A stretch of 64,000 nt of DNA, from the NCBI GenBank assembly GCA_963691705.1, contig OY829540.1, positions 51,248,158-51,312,157 of the forward strand, read 5' to 3'. Each line of letters opens with the position of its first letter. The stretch's first letter is position 1. This document shows, one piece after another, positions 11,601-25,400 of the stretch. Source of the stretch: Viola odorata (lineage: Eukaryota > Streptophyta > Magnoliopsida > Malpighiales > Violaceae). The notes under the pieces were generated by a model. The model was not told where the DNA came from. It searched no databases and saw only the letters and a list, made by a program, of their open reading frames with translations. Made by a program: the position numbers and the translations under genes.

Positions 11601-12141
11601 CGGATCTCAGGTTTACGTTTTCTGCATCGACTTCCGAGAATTGCGGTGTCCCCGTTCGGATCTCAGGTTTACGTTTTCTGCATCGACTTCCGAGAATTGC
11701 GGTGTTCCCATTCAGATGTCAACTTTCAGTTTTCTGCATAGAGGTTTGAGAATTGCGGTGTCCCCGTTCGGATCTCAGGTTTACGTTTCTGCATCGACTT
11801 CCGAGAATTGCGGTGTCCCCGTTCGGATGTCAACTTTCATTTTCTACATAGAGGTACGAGAATTGCGGTGTCCCCGTTCGGATCTCAGGTTTACGTTTTC
11901 TGCATCGACTTCCGAGAATTGCGGTGTCCCCATTCGGATCTCATGTTTACGTTTTGTGCATCGACTTCCGAGAATTGCGGTGTCCCCGTTCCGATGTCAA
12001 CTTTCAGTTTTCTGAATAGAGGTCCGAGAATTGCGGTGTACCCGTTCGCATGTCAACTTTCGTTTTCTACATAGAGGTTCAAGAATTGCGGTGTCCCCGT
12101 TCGGATCTTAGGTTTACATTTTCTGCATCGACTTTCGAGAA
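8633..12141 (+). repeat. Canonical higher-order unit, copy 2 (3,509 bp), lineage alpha
   Basis: Q 8633-9579, R 9580-10303, R 10304-11027, P 11028-12141. Markers are an A at 10099 (CATTCGAATC) in the first R, shared only with the unit at 18826, and the doublet change TC to AA at 10673-10674 in the second R, shared by the next units through 25954. Its P block carries A at 12040 (GGTGTACCC), shared with the P-type blocks ending at 15316 and 22445. A at 10206 and T at 11374 are private CpG transitions. Confidence 0.9.
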
Positions 12142-15100
12142 TTGCGGTGTCCCCGTTCGGATGTCAACTTTCATTTTCTACATAGAGGTTCGAGAATTGC
12201 GGTGTCCCCGTTCGGATCTCAGGTTTACATTTTCTGCATCGACTTCTTAGAATTGCGGTGTCCCCGTTCGGATCTTAGGTTTACGTTTTCTACATCGACT
12301 TCCGAGAATTGTGGTGTCCCCGTTCGGATGTCAACTTTCAGTTTTCTGAATAGAGGTTCGAGAATTGCGGTGTCCCCGTTCGGATTTCAACTTTCATTTT
12401 CTACATAGAGGTTCGAGAATTGCGGTGTCCCGGTTCGGATCTCAGGTTTACGTTTTCTGCATCGGCTTCCGAGAATTGTGGTGTCCCCGTTCGGATGTCA
12501 ACTTTCAGTTTTCTGGATAGAGGTTTCAGAATTACGGTGTCCCCGTTCGGATCTCAGGTTTACGTTTTGTGCATCGACTTCGGAGAATTGCGGTGTCCCC
12601 GTTCGGATCTCAGGTTTACGTTTTCTGCATCGACTTTCGAAAATTGCGGTGTCCCCGTTCGGATGTCAACTTTCATTTTCTACATAGAGGTACGAGAATT
12701 GCGGTATCCCCGTTCGGATCTCAAGTTTACGTTTTCTGCATCGACTTCCGAGAATTGCGGTGTCCCCGTTCGGATCTCAGGTTTACGTTTTCTGCATCGA
12801 CTTCCGAGAATTGCGGTGTTCCCATTCAGATGTCAACTTTCAGTTTTCTGCATAGAGGTTTGAGAATTGCGGTGTCCCCGTTCGGATCTCAGGTTTACGT
12901 TTTCTGCATCGACTTCCGAGAATTGCGGTGTCCCCGTTCGGATGTCAACTTTTAGTTTTCTGAATAGAGGCCCGAGAATTGCGGTGTCCCTATTCGGATG
13001 TCAACTTCATTTTCTACATAGAGGTTCGAGAATTGCGGTGTCCCCGATCGGATCTTAGGTTTACATTTTCTGCATCGACTTTCGAGAATTGCGGTGTCCC
13101 CGTTCGGATGTCAACTTTCATTTTCTACATAGAGGTTCGAGAATTGCGGTGTCCCCGTTCGTATCTCAGGTTTACATTTTCTGCATCGACTTCTTAGAAT
13201 TGCGGTGTCCCCGTTCGGATCTTAGGTTTACGTTTTCTACATCGACTTCCGAGAATTGTGGTGTCCCCGTTCGGATGTCAACTTTCAGTTTTCTGAATAG
13301 AGGTTTGAGAATTGCGGTGTGCCCGTTCGGATCTCAAGTTTACGTTTTCTACATCGACTTCCGAGAATTGCGGTGTCCCCATTCGGATGTCAACTTTCAG
13401 TTTCTGCATAGAGGTCCGAGAATTGCGGTGTCCCCGTTCGGATGTCAACTATCATTTTCTACAAAGAGGTTCGAGAATTGCGGTGTCCCTGTTCGGATCT
13501 CAGGTTTATGTTTTCTGCATCGACTTCCGAGAATTGCGGTGTCCCTGTTCGGATGTCAACTTTCAGTTTTCTGCATAGAGGTTTGAGAATTGCGGTGTCC
13601 CCATTCGGATCTCATGTTTACGTTTTGTGCATCGACTTCCGAGAATTGCGGTGTCCCCGTTCCGATGTCAACTTTCAGTTTTCTGAATAGAGGTCCGAGA
13701 ATTGCGGTGTCCCCGTTCGCATGTCAACTTTCGTTTTCTACATAGAGGTTCAAGAATTGCGGTGTCCCCGTTCGGATCTTAGGTTTACATTTTCTGCATC
13801 GACTTTCGAGAATTGCGGTGTCCCCGTTCGGATGTCAACTTTCATTTTCTACATAGAGGTTCGAGAATTGCGGTGTCCCCGTTCGGATCTCAGGTTTACA
13901 TTTTCTGCATCGACTTCTTAGAATTGCGGTGTCCCCGTTCGGATCTTAGGTTTACATTTTCTACATCGACTTCCGAGAATTGTGGTGTCCCCGTTCGGAT
14001 GTCAACTTTCAGTTTTCTGAATAGAGGTTTGAGAATTGCGGTGTGCCCGTTCGGATCTCAAGTTTACGTTTTCTACATCGACTTCCGAGAATTGCGGTGT
14101 CCCCATTCGGATGTCAACTTTCAGTTTCTGCATAGAGGTCCGAGAATTGCGGTGTCCCCGTTCGGATGTCAACTATCATTTAATACAAAGAGGTTCGAGA
14201 ATTGCGGTGTCCCTGTTCGGATCTCAGGTTTATGTTTTCTGCATCGACTTCCGAGAATTGCGGTGTCCCTGTTCGGATGTCAACTTTCAGTTTTCTGCAT
14301 AGAGGTTTGAGAATTGCGGTGTCCCCATTCGGATCTCATGTTTACGTTTTGTGCATCGACTTCCGAGAATTGCGGTGTCCCCGTTCCGATGTCAACTTTC
14401 AGTTTTCTGAATAGAGGTCCGAGAATTGCGGTGTCCCCGTTCGCATGTCAACTTTCGTTTTCTACATAGAGGTTCAAGAATTGCGGTGTCCCCGTTCGGA
14501 TCTTAGGTTTACATTTTCTGCATCGACTTTCGAGAATTGCGGTGTCCCCGTTCGGATGTCAACTTTCATTTTCTACATAGAGGTTCGAGAATTGCGGTGT
14601 CCCCGTTCGGATCTCAGGTTTACATTTTCTGCATCGACTTCTTAGAATTGCGGTGTCCCCGTTCGGATCTTAGGTTTACGTTTTCTACATCGACTTCCGA
14701 GAATTGTGGTGTCCCCGTTCGGATGTCAACTTTCAGTTTTCTGAATAGAGGTTCGAGAATTGCGGTGTCCCCGTTCGGATTTCAACTTTCATTTTCTACA
14801 TAGAGGTTCGAGAATTGCGGTGTCCCGGTTCGGATCTCAGGTTTACGTTTTCTGCATCGACTTCCGAGAATTGTGGTGTCCCCGTTCGGATGTCAACTTT
14901 CAGTTTTCTGGATAGAGGTTTGAGAATTACGGTGTCCCCGTTCGGATCTCAGGTTTACGTTTTGTGCATCGACTTCTGAGAATTGCGGTGTCCCCGTTCG
15001 GATGTCAACTTTCATTTTCTACATAGAGGTACGAGAATTGCGGTGTCCCCGTTCGGATCTCAGGTTTACGTTTTCTGCATCGACTTCCGAGAATTGCGGT

Positions 15101-15316
15101 GTCCCCATTCGGATCTCATGTTTACGTTTTGTGCATCGACTTCCGAGAATTGCGGTGTCCCCGTTCCGATGTCAACTTTCAGTTTTCTGAATAGAGGTCC
15201 GAGAATTGCGGTGTACCCGTTCGCATGTCAACTTTCGTTTTCTACATAGAGGTTCAAGAATTGCGGTGTCCCCGTTCGGATCTTAGGTTTACATTTTCTG
15301 CATCGACTTTCGAGAA
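12142..15316 (+). repeat. Higher-order unit, copy 3 (3,175 bp), lineage beta, P shortened by 334 bp
   Basis: Q 12142-13088, R 13089-13812, R 13813-14536, shortened P 14537-15316. Lineage beta is marked by G at 12465 (CATCGGCTTCC) and T at 13162 (GTTCGTATC), both also present in the units at 15317 and 22446. The size deficit of 334 bp lies entirely in the P block. Confidence 0.9.
14537..15316 (+). repeat. P block lacking monomers 9-14 (780 bp)
   Basis: Monomer 8 (TTTTGTGC with CTTCTGA) is followed directly by monomer 15 (B1 with GAGGTACGA), with the junction close to 14983. The missing monomers sum to 56+55+56+56+56+55 = 334, exactly two 167-bp trimers. The remaining tail still has the lineage mark A at 15215. 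This looks like an in-register deletion through unequal exchange or slippage. Confidence 0.88.
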
Positions 15317-18300
15317 TTGCGGTGTCCCCGTTCGGATGTCAACTTTCATTTTCTACATAGAGGTTCGAGAATTGCGGTGTCCCCGTTCGGATCTCAGGTT
15401 TACATTTTCTGCATCGACTTCTTAGAATTGCGGTGTCCCCGTTCGGATCTTAGGTTTACGTTTTCTACATCGACTTCCGAGAATTGTGGTGTCCCCGTTC
15501 GGATGTCAACTTTCAGTTTTCTGAATAGAGGTTCGAGAATTGCGGTGTCCCCGTTCGGATTTCAACTTTCATTTTCTACATAGAGGTTCGAGAATTGCGG
15601 TGTCCCGGTTCGGATCTCAGGTTTACGTTTTCTGCATCGGCTTCCGAGAATTGTGGTGTCCCCGTTCGGATGTCAACTTTCAGTTTTCTGGATAGAGGTT
15701 TCAGAATTACGGTGTCCCCGTTCGGATCTCAGGTTTACGTTTTGTGCATCGACTTCGGAGAATTGCGGTGTCCCCGTTCGGATCTCAGGTTTACGTTTTC
15801 TGCATCGACTTTCGAAAATTGCGGTGTCCCCGTTCGGATGTCAACTTTCATTTTCTACATAGAGGTACGAGAATTGCGGTATCCCCGTTCGGATCTCAAG
15901 TTTACGTTTTCTGCATCGACTTCCGAGAATTGCGGTGTCCCCGTTCGGATCTCAGGTTTACGTTTTCTGCATCGACTTCCGAGAATTGCGGTGTTCCCAT
16001 TCAGATGTCAACTTTCAGTTTTCTGCATAGAGGTTTGAGAATTGCGGTGTCCCCGTTCGGATCTCAGGTTTACGTTTTCTGCATCGACTTCCGAGAATTG
16101 CGGTGTCCCCGTTCGGATGTCAACTTTTAGTTTTCTGAATAGAGGCCCGAGAATTGCGGTGTCCCTATTCGGATGTCAACTTCATTTTCTACATAGAGGT
16201 TCGAGAATTGCGGTGTCCCCGATCGGATCTTAGGTTTACATTTTCTGCATCGACTTTCGAGAATTGCGGTGTCCCCGTTCGGATGTCAACTTTCATTTTC
16301 TACATAGAGGTTCGAGAATTGCGGTGTCCCCGTTCGTATCTCAGGTTTACATTTTCTGCATCGACTTCTTAGAATTGCGGTGTCCCCGTTCGGATCTTAG
16401 GTTTACGTTTTCTACATCGACTTCCGAGAATTGTGGTGTCCCCGTTCGGATGTCAACTTTCAGTTTTCTGAATAGAGGTTTGAGAATTGCGGTGTGCCCG
16501 TTCGGATCTCAAGTTTACGTTTTCTACATCGACTTCCGAGAATTGCGGTGTCCCCATTCGGATGTCAACTTTCAGTTTCTGCATAGAGGTCCGAGAATTG
16601 CGGTGTCCCCGTTCGGATGTCAACTATCATTTTCTACAAAGAGGTTCGAGAATTGCGGTGTCCCTGTTCGGATCTCAGGTTTATGTTTTCTGCATCGACT
16701 TCCGAGAATTGCGGTGTCCCTGTTCGGATGTCAACTTTCAGTTTTCTGCATAGAGGTTTGAGAATTGCGGTGTCCCCATTCGGATCTCATGTTTACGTTT
16801 TGTGCATCGACTTCCGAGAATTGCGGTGTCCCCGTTCCGATGTCAACTTTCAGTTTTCTGAATAGAGGTCCGAGAATTGCGGTGTCCCCGTTCGCATGTC
16901 AACTTTCGTTTTCTACATAGAGGTTCAAGAATTGCGGTGTCCCCGTTCGGATCTTAGGTTTACATTTTCTGCATCGACTTTCGAGAATTGCGGTGTCCCC
17001 GTTCGGATGTCAACTTTCATTTTCTACATAGAGGTTCGAGAATTGCGGTGTCCCCGTTCGGATCTCAGGTTTACATTTTCTGCATCGACTTCTTAGAATT
17101 GCGGTGTCCCCGTTCGGATCTTAGGTTTACATTTTCTACATCGACTTCCGAGAATTGTGGTGTCCCCGTTCGGATGTCAACTTTCAGTTTTCTGAATAGA
17201 GGTTTGAGAATTGCGGTGTGCCCGTTCGGATCTCAAGTTTACGTTTTCTACATCGACTTCCGAGAATTGCGGTGTCCCCATTCGGATGTCAACTTTCAGT
17301 TTCTGCATAGAGGTCCGAGAATTGCGGTGTCCCCGTTCGGATGTCAACTATCATTTAATACAAAGAGGTTCGAGAATTGCGGTGTCCCTGTTCGGATCTC
17401 AGGTTTATGTTTTCTGCATCGACTTCCGAGAATTGCGGTGTCCCTGTTCGGATGTCAACTTTCAGTTTTCTGCATAGAGGTTTGAGAATTGCGGTGTCCC
17501 CATTCGGATCTCATGTTTACGTTTTGTGCATCGACTTCCGAGAATTGCGGTGTCCCCGTTCCGATGTCAACTTTCAGTTTTCTGAATAGAGGTCCGAGAA
17601 TTGCGGTGTCCCCGTTCGCATGTCAACTTTCGTTTTCTACATAGAGGTTCAAGAATTGCGGTGTCCCCGTTCGGATCTTAGGTTTACATTTTCTGCATCG
17701 ACTTTCGAGAATTGCGGTGTCCCCGTTCGGATGTCAACTTTCATTTTCTACATAGAGGTTCGAGAATTGCGGTGTCCCCGTTCGGATCTCAGGTTTACAT
17801 TTTCTGCATCGACTTCTTAGAATTGCGGTGTCCCCGTTCGGATCTTAGGTTTACGTTTTCTACATCGACTTCCGAGAATTGTGGTGTCCCCGTTCGGATG
17901 TCAACTTTCAGTTTTCTGAATAGAGGTTCGAGAATTGCGGTGTCCCCGTTCGGATTTCAACTTTCATTTTCTACATAGAGGTTCGAGAATTGCGGTGTCC
18001 CGGTTCGGATCTCAGGTTTACGTTTTCTGCATCGACTTCCGAGAATTGTGGTGTCCCCGTTCGGATGTCAACTTTCAGTTTTCTGGATAGAGGTTTGAGA
18101 ATTACGGTGTCCCCGTTCGGATCTCAGGTTTACGTTTTGTGCATCGACTTCTGAGAATTGCGGTGTCCCCGTTCGGATCTCAGGTTTACGTTTTCTGCAT
18201 CGACTTTCGAAAATTGCGGTGTCCCCGTTCGGATGTCAACTTTCATTTTCTACATAGAGGTACGAGAATTGCGGTGTCCCCGTTCGGATCTCAGGTTTAC

Positions 18301-18825
18301 GTTTTCTGCATCGACTTCCGAGAATTGCGGTGTCCCCGTTCGGATCTCAGGTTTACGTTTTCTGCATCGACTTCCGAGAATTGCGGTGTTCCCATTCAGA
18401 TGTCAACTTTCAGTTTTCTGCATAGAAGTTTGAGAATTGCGGTGTCCCCGTTCGGATCTCAGGTTTACGTTTCTGCATCGACTTCCGAGAATTGCGGTGT
18501 CCCCGTTCGGATGTCAACTTTCATTTTCTACATAGAGGTACGAGAATTGCGGTGTCCCCGTTCGGATCTCAGGTTTACGTTTTCTGCATCGACTTCCGAG
18601 AATTGCGGTGTCCCCATTCGGATCTCATGTTTACGTTTTGTGCATCGACTTCCGAGAATTGCGGTGTCCCCGTTCCGATGTCAACTTTCAGTTTTCTGAA
18701 TAGAGGTCCGAGAATTGCGGTGTCCCCGTTCGCATGTCAACTTTCGTTTTCTACATAGAGGTTCAAGAATTGCGGTGTCCCCGTTCGGATCTTAGGTTTA
18801 CATTTTCTGCATCGACTTTCGAGAA
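15317..18825 (+). repeat. Canonical higher-order unit, copy 4 (3,509 bp), lineage beta
   Basis: Q 15317-16263, R 16264-16987, R 16988-17711, P 17712-18825. It shares G at 15640 and T at 16337 with the previous unit, and so appears to be a direct duplicate of it or of a common parent. A at 18427 (CATAGAAG) is private. Confidence 0.9.
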
Positions 18826-19883
18826 TTGCGGTGTCCCCGTTCGGATGTCAACTTTCATTTTCTACATAGAGGTTCGAGAATTGCGGTGTCCCCGTTCGGA
18901 TCTCAGGTTTACATTTTCTGCATCGACTTCTTAGAATTGCGGTGTCCCCGTTCGGATCTTAGGTTTACGTTTTCTACATCGACTTCCGAGAATTGTGGTG
19001 TCCCCGTTCGGATGTCAACTTTCAGTTTTCTGAATAGAGGTTCGAGAATTGCGGTGTCCCCGTTCGGATTTCAACTTTCATTTTCTACATAGAGGTTCGA
19101 GAATTGCGGTGTCCCGGTTCGGATCTCAGGTTTACGTTTTCTGCATCGACTTCCGAGAATTGTGGTGTCCCCGTTCGGATGTCAACTTTCAGTTTTCTGG
19201 ATAGAGGTTTCAGAATTACGGTGTCCCCGTTCGGATCTCAGGTTTACGTTTTGTGCATCGACTTCGGAGAATTGCGGTGTCCCCGTTCGGATCTCAGGTT
19301 TACGTTTTCTGCATCGACTTTCGAAAATTGCGGTGTCCCCGTTCGGATGTCAACTTTCATTTTCTACATAGAGGTACGAGAATTGCGGTATCCCCGTTCG
19401 GATCTCAAGTTTACGTTTTCTGCATCGACTTCCGAGAATTGCGGTGTCCCCGTTCGGATCTCAGGTTTACGTTTTCTGCATCGACTTCCGAGAATTGCGG
19501 TGTTCCCATTCAGATGTCAACTTTCAGTTTTCTGCATAGAGGTTTGAGAATTGCGGTGTCCCCGTTCGGATCTCAGGTTTACGTTTTCTGCATCGACTTC
19601 CGAGAATTGCGGTGTCCCCGTTCGGATGTCAACTTTTAGTTTTCTGAATAGAGGCCCGAGAATTGCGGTGTCCCTATTCGGATGTCAACTTCATTTTCTA
19701 CATAGAGGTTCGAGAATTGCGGTGTCCCCGTTCGGATGTCAACTTTCATTTTCTACATAGAGGTTCGAGAATTGCGGTGTCCCCGTTCGGATCTCAGGTT
19801 TACATTTTCTGCATCGACTTCTTAGAATTGCGGTGTCCCCGTTCGGATCTTAGGTTTACATTTTCTGCATCGACTTTCGAGAA
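18826..19883 (+). repeat. Q block with an extra B1-A dimer (1,058 bp)
   Basis: After the 54-bp monomer 16, a B1 and an A ending in CTTCTTA (about 19719-19829) are inserted before monomer 17. The inserted pair equals monomers 1-2 of any block head, and 55+56 gives the 111-bp excess. It probably came from an exchange between the end of Q and the head of the following R. The next anchor core has GCAGTG (A at 19888), a CpG change. Confidence 0.87.
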
Positions 19884-22445
19884 TTGCAGTGTCCCCGTTC
19901 GGATGTCAACTTTCATTTTCTACATAGAGGTTCGAGAATTGCGGTGTCCCCGTTCGGATCTCAGGTTTACATTTTCTGCATCGACTTCTTAGAATTGCGG
20001 TGTCCCCGTTCGGATCTTAGGTTTACGTTTTCTACATCGACTTCCGAGAATTGTGGTGTCCCCGTTCGGATGTCAACTTTCAGTTTTCTGAATAGAGGTT
20101 TGAGAATTGCGGTGTGCCCGTTCGGATCTCAAGTTTACGTTTTCTACATCGACTTCCGAGAATTGCGGTGTCCCCATTCGGATGTCAACTTTCAGTTTCT
20201 GCATAGAGGTCCGAGAATTGCGGTGTCCCCGTTCGGATGTCAACTATCATTTTCTACAAAGAGGTTCGAGAATTGCGGTGTCCCTGTTCGGATCTCAGGT
20301 TTATGTTTTCTGCATCGACTTCCGAGAATTGCGGTGTCCCTGTTCGGATGTCAACTTTCAGTTTTCTGCATAGAGGTTTGAGAATTGCGGTGTCCCCATT
20401 CGAATCTCATGTTTACGTTTTGTGCATCGACTTCCGAGAATTGCGGTGTCCCCGTTCCGATGTCAACTTTCAGTTTTCTGAATAGAGGTCCGAGAATTGC
20501 GGTGTCCCCGTTCGCATGTCAACTTTCGTTTTCTACATAGAGGTTCAAGAATTGCGGTGTCCCCGTTCGGATCTTAGGTTTACATTTTCTGCATCGACTT
20601 TCGAGAATTGCGGTGTCCCCGTTCGGATGTCAACTTTCATTTTCTACATAGAGGTTCGAGAATTGCGGTGTCCCCGTTCGGATCTCAGGTTTACATTTTC
20701 TGCATCGACTTCTTAGAATTGCGGTGTCCCCGTTCGGATCTTAGGTTTACATTTTCTACATCGACTTCCGAGAATTGTGGTGTCCCCGTTCGGATGTCAA
20801 CTTTCAGTTTTCTGAATAGAGGTTTGAGAATTGCGGTGTGCCCGTTCGGATCTCAAGTTTACGTTTTCTACATCGACTTCCGAGAATTGCGGTGTCCCCA
20901 TTCGGATGTCAACTTTCAGTTTCTGCATAGAGGTCCGAGAATTGCGGTGTCCCCGTTCGGATGTCAACTATCATTTAATACAAAGAGGTTCGAGAATTGC
21001 GGTGTCCCTGTTCGGATCTCAGGTTTATGTTTTCTGCATCGACTTCCGAGAATTGCGGTGTCCCTGTTCGGATGTCAACTTTCAGTTTTCTGCATAGAGG
21101 TTTGAGAATTGCGGTGTCCCCATTCGGATCTCATGTTTACGTTTTGTGCATCGACTTCCGAGAATTGCGGTGTCCCCGTTCCGATGTCAACTTTCAGTTT
21201 TCTGAATAGAGGTCCGAGAATTGCGGTGTCCCCGTTCGCATGTCAACTTTCGTTTTCTACATAGAGGTTCAAGAATTGCGGTGTCCCCGTTCGGATCTTA
21301 GGTTTACATTTTCTGCATCGACTTTCGAGAATTGCGGTGTCCCCGTTCGGATGTCAACTTTCATTTTCTACATAGAGGTTCGAGAATTGCGGTGTCCCCG
21401 TTCGGATCTCAGGTTTACATTTTCTGCATCGACTTCTTAGAATTGCGGTGTCCCCGTTCGGATCTTAGGTTTACGTTTTCTACATCGACTTCCGAGAATT
21501 GTCGTGTCCCCGTTCGGATGTCAACTTTCAGTTTTCTGAATAGAGGTTCGAGAATTGCGGTGTCCCCGTTCGGATTTCAACTTTCATTTTCTACATAGAG
21601 GTTCGAGAATTGCGGTGTCCCGGTTCGGATCTCAGGTTTACGTTTTCTGCATCGACTTCCGAGAATTGTGGTGTCCCCGTTCGGATGTCAACTTTCAGTT
21701 TTCTGGATAGAGGTTTGAGAATTACGGTGTCCCCATTCGGATCTCAGGTTTACGTTTTGTGCATCGACTTCTGAGAATTGCGGTGTCCCCGTTCGGATCT
21801 CAGGTTTACGTTTTCTGCATCGACTTTCGAAAATTGCGGTGTCCCCGTTCGGATGTCAACTTTCATTTTCTACATAGAGGTACGAGAATTGCGGTGTCCC
21901 CGTTCGGATCTCAGGTTTACGTTTTCTGCATCGACTTCCGAGAATTGCGGTGTCCCCGTTCGGATCTCAGGTTTACGTTTTCTGCATCGACTTCCGAGAA
22001 TTGCGGTGTTCCCATTCAGATGTCAACTTTCAGTTTTCTGCATAGAGGTTTGAGAATTGCGGTGTCCCCGTTCGGATCTCAGGTTTACGTTTCTGCATCG
22101 ACTTCCGAGAATTGCGGTGTCCCCGTTCGGATGTCAACTTTCATTTTCTACATAGAGGTACGAGAATTGCGGTGTCCCCGTTCGGATCTCAGGTTTACGT
22201 TTTCTGCATCGACTTCCGAGAATTGCGGTGTCCCCATTCGGATCTCATGTTTACGTTTTGTGCATCGACTTCCGAGAATTGCGGTGTCCCCGTTCCGATG
22301 TCAACTTTCAGTTTTCTGAATAGAGGTCCGAGAATTGCGGTGTACCCGTTCGCATGTCAACTTTCGTTTTCTACATAGAGGTTCAAGAATTGCGGTGTCC
22401 CCGTTCGGATCTTAGGTTTACATTTTCTGCATCGACTTTCGAGAA
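18826..22445 (+). repeat. Higher-order unit, copy 5 (3,620 bp), lineage alpha with a 111-bp insertion
   Basis: Expanded Q 18826-19883, R 19884-20607, R 20608-21331, P 21332-22445. The alpha marker is A at 20403, at the same offset in the first R as 10099 in copy 2. The P block again carries GGTGTACCC (A at 22344). Private changes include C at 21503 and A at 21735. Confidence 0.9.
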
Positions 22446-25400
22446 TTGCGGTGTCCCCGTTCGGATGTCAACTTTCATTTTCTACATAGAGGTTCGAGAA
22501 TTGCGGTGTCCCCGTTCGGATCTCAGGTTTACATTTTCTGCATCGACTTCTTAGAATTGCGGTGTCCCCGTTCGGATCTTAGGTTTACGTTTTCTACATC
22601 GACTTCCGAGAATTGTGGTGTCCCCGTTCGGATGTCAACTTTCAGTTTTCTGAATAGAGGTTCGAGAATTGCGGTGTCCCCGTTCGGATTTCAACTTTCA
22701 TTTTCTACATAGAGGTTCGAGAATTGCGGTGTCCCGGTTCGGATCTCAGGTTTACGTTTTCTGCATCGGCTTCCGAGAATTGTGGTGTCCCCGTTCGGAT
22801 GTCAACTTTCAGTTTTCTGGATAGAGGTTTCAGAATTACGGTGTCCCCGTTCGGATCTCAGGTTTACGTTTTGTGCATCGACTTCGGAGAATTGCGGTGT
22901 CCCCGTTCGGATCTCAGGTTTACGTTTTCTGCATCGACTTTCGAAAATTGCGGTGTCCCCGTTCGGATGTCAACTTTCATTTTCTACATAGAGGTACGAG
23001 AATTGCGGTATCCCCGTTCGGATCTCAAGTTTACGTTTTCTGCATCGACTTCCGAGAATTGCGGTGTCCCCGTTCGGATCTCAGGTTTACGTTTTCTGCA
23101 TCGACTTCCGAGAATTGCGGTGTTCCCATTCAGATGTCAACTTTCAGTTTTCTGCATAGAGGTTTGAGAATTGCGGTGTCCCCGTTCGGATCTCAGGTTT
23201 ACGTTTTCTGCATCGACTTCCGAGAATTGCGGTGTCCCCGTTCGGATGTCAACTTTTAGTTTTCTGAATAGAGGCCCGAGAATTGCGGTGTCCCTATTCG
23301 GATGTCAACTTCATTTTCTACATAGAGGTTCGAGAATTGCGGTGTCCCCGATCGGATCTTAGGTTTACATTTTCTGCATCGACTTTCGAGAATTGCGGTG
23401 TCCCCGTTCGGATGTCAACTTTCATTTTCTACATAGAGGTTCGAGAATTGCGGTGTCCCCGTTCGTATCTCAGGTTTACATTTTCTGCATCGACTTCTTA
23501 GAATTGCGGTGTCCCCGTTCGGATCTTAGGTTTACGTTTTCTACATCGACTTCCGAGAATTGTGGTGTCCCCGTTCGGATGTCAACTTTCAGTTTTCTGA
23601 ATAGAGGTTTGAGAATTGCGGTGTGCCCGTTCGGATCTCAAGTTTACGTTTTCTACATCGACTTCCGAGAATTGCGGTGTCCCCATTCGGATGTCAACTT
23701 TCAGTTTCTGCATAGAGGTCCGAGAATTGCGGTGTCCCCGTTCGGATGTCAACTATCATTTTCTACAAAGAGGTTCGAGAATTGCGGTGTCCCTGTTCGG
23801 ATCTCAGGTTTATGTTTTCTGCATCGACTTCCGAGAATTGCGGTGTCCCTGTTCGGATGTCAACTTTCAGTTTTCTGCATAGAGGTTTGAGAATTGCGGT
23901 GTCCCCATTCGGATCTCATGTTTACGTTTTGTGCATCGACTTCCGAGAATTGCGGTGTCCCCGTTCCGATGTCAACTTTCAGTTTTCTGAATAGAGGTCC
24001 GAGAATTGCGGTGTCCCCGTTCGCATGTCAACTTTCGTTTTCTACATAGAGGTTCAAGAATTGCGGTGTCCCCGTTCGGATCTTAGGTTTACATTTTCTG
24101 CATCGACTTTCGAGAATTGCGGTGTCCCCGTTCGGATGTCAACTTTCATTTTCTACATAGAGGTTCGAGAATTGCGGTGTCCCCGTTCGGATCTCAGGTT
24201 TACATTTTCTGCATCGACTTCTTAGAATTGCGGTGTCCCCGTTCGGATCTTAGGTTTACATTTTCTACATCGACTTCCGAGAATTGTGGTGTCCCCGTTC
24301 GGATGTCAACTTTCAGTTTTCTGAATAGAGGTTTGAGAATTGCGGTGTGCCCGTTCGGATCTCAAGTTTACGTTTTCTACATCGACTTCCGAGAATTGCG
24401 GTGTCCCCATTCGGATGTCAACTTTCAGTTTCTGCATAGAGGTCCGAGAATTGCGGTGTCCCCGTTCGGATGTCAACTATCATTTAATACAAAGAGGTTC
24501 GAGAATTGCGGTGTCCCTGTTCGGATCTCAGGTTTATGTTTTCTGCATCGACTTCCGAGAATTGCGGTGTCCCTGTTCGGATGTCAACTTTCAGTTTTCT
24601 GCATAGAGGTTTGAGAATTGCGGTGTCCCCATTCGGATCTCATGTTTACGTTTTGTGCATCGACTTCCGAGAATTGCGGTGTCCCCGTTCCGATGTCAAC
24701 TTTCAGTTTTCTGAATAGAGGTCCGAGAATTGCGGTGTCCCCGTTCGCATGTCAACTTTCGTTTTCTACATAGAGGTTCAAGAATTGCGGTGTCCCCGTT
24801 CGGATCTTAGGTTTACATTTTCTGCATCGACTTTCGAGAATTGCGGTGTCCCCGTTCGGATGTCAACTTTCATTTTCTACATAGAGGTTCGAGAATTGCG
24901 GTGTCCCCGTTCGGATCTCAGGTTTACATTTTCTGCATCGACTTCTTAGAATTGCGGTGTCCCCGTTCGGATCTTAGGTTTACGTTTTCTACATCGACTT
25001 CCGAGAATTGTGGTGTCCCCGTTCGGATGTCAACTTTCAGTTTTCTGAATAGAGGTTCGAGAATTGCGGTGTCCCCGTTCGGATTTCAACTTTCATTTTC
25101 TACATAGAGGTTCGAGAATTGCGGTGTCCCGGTTCGGATCTCAGGTTTACGTTTTCTGCATCGACTTCCGAGAATTGTGGTGTCCCCGTTCGGATGTCAA
25201 CTTTCAGTTTTCTGGATAGAGGTTTGAGAATTACGGTGTCCCCGTTCGGATCTCAGGTTTACGTTTTGTGCATCGACTTCTGAGAATTGCGGTGTCCCCG
25301 TTCGGATCTCAGGTTTACGTTTTCTGCATCGACTTTCGAAAATTGCGGTGTCCCCGTTCGGATGTCAACTTTCATTTTCTACATAGAGGTACGAGAATTG

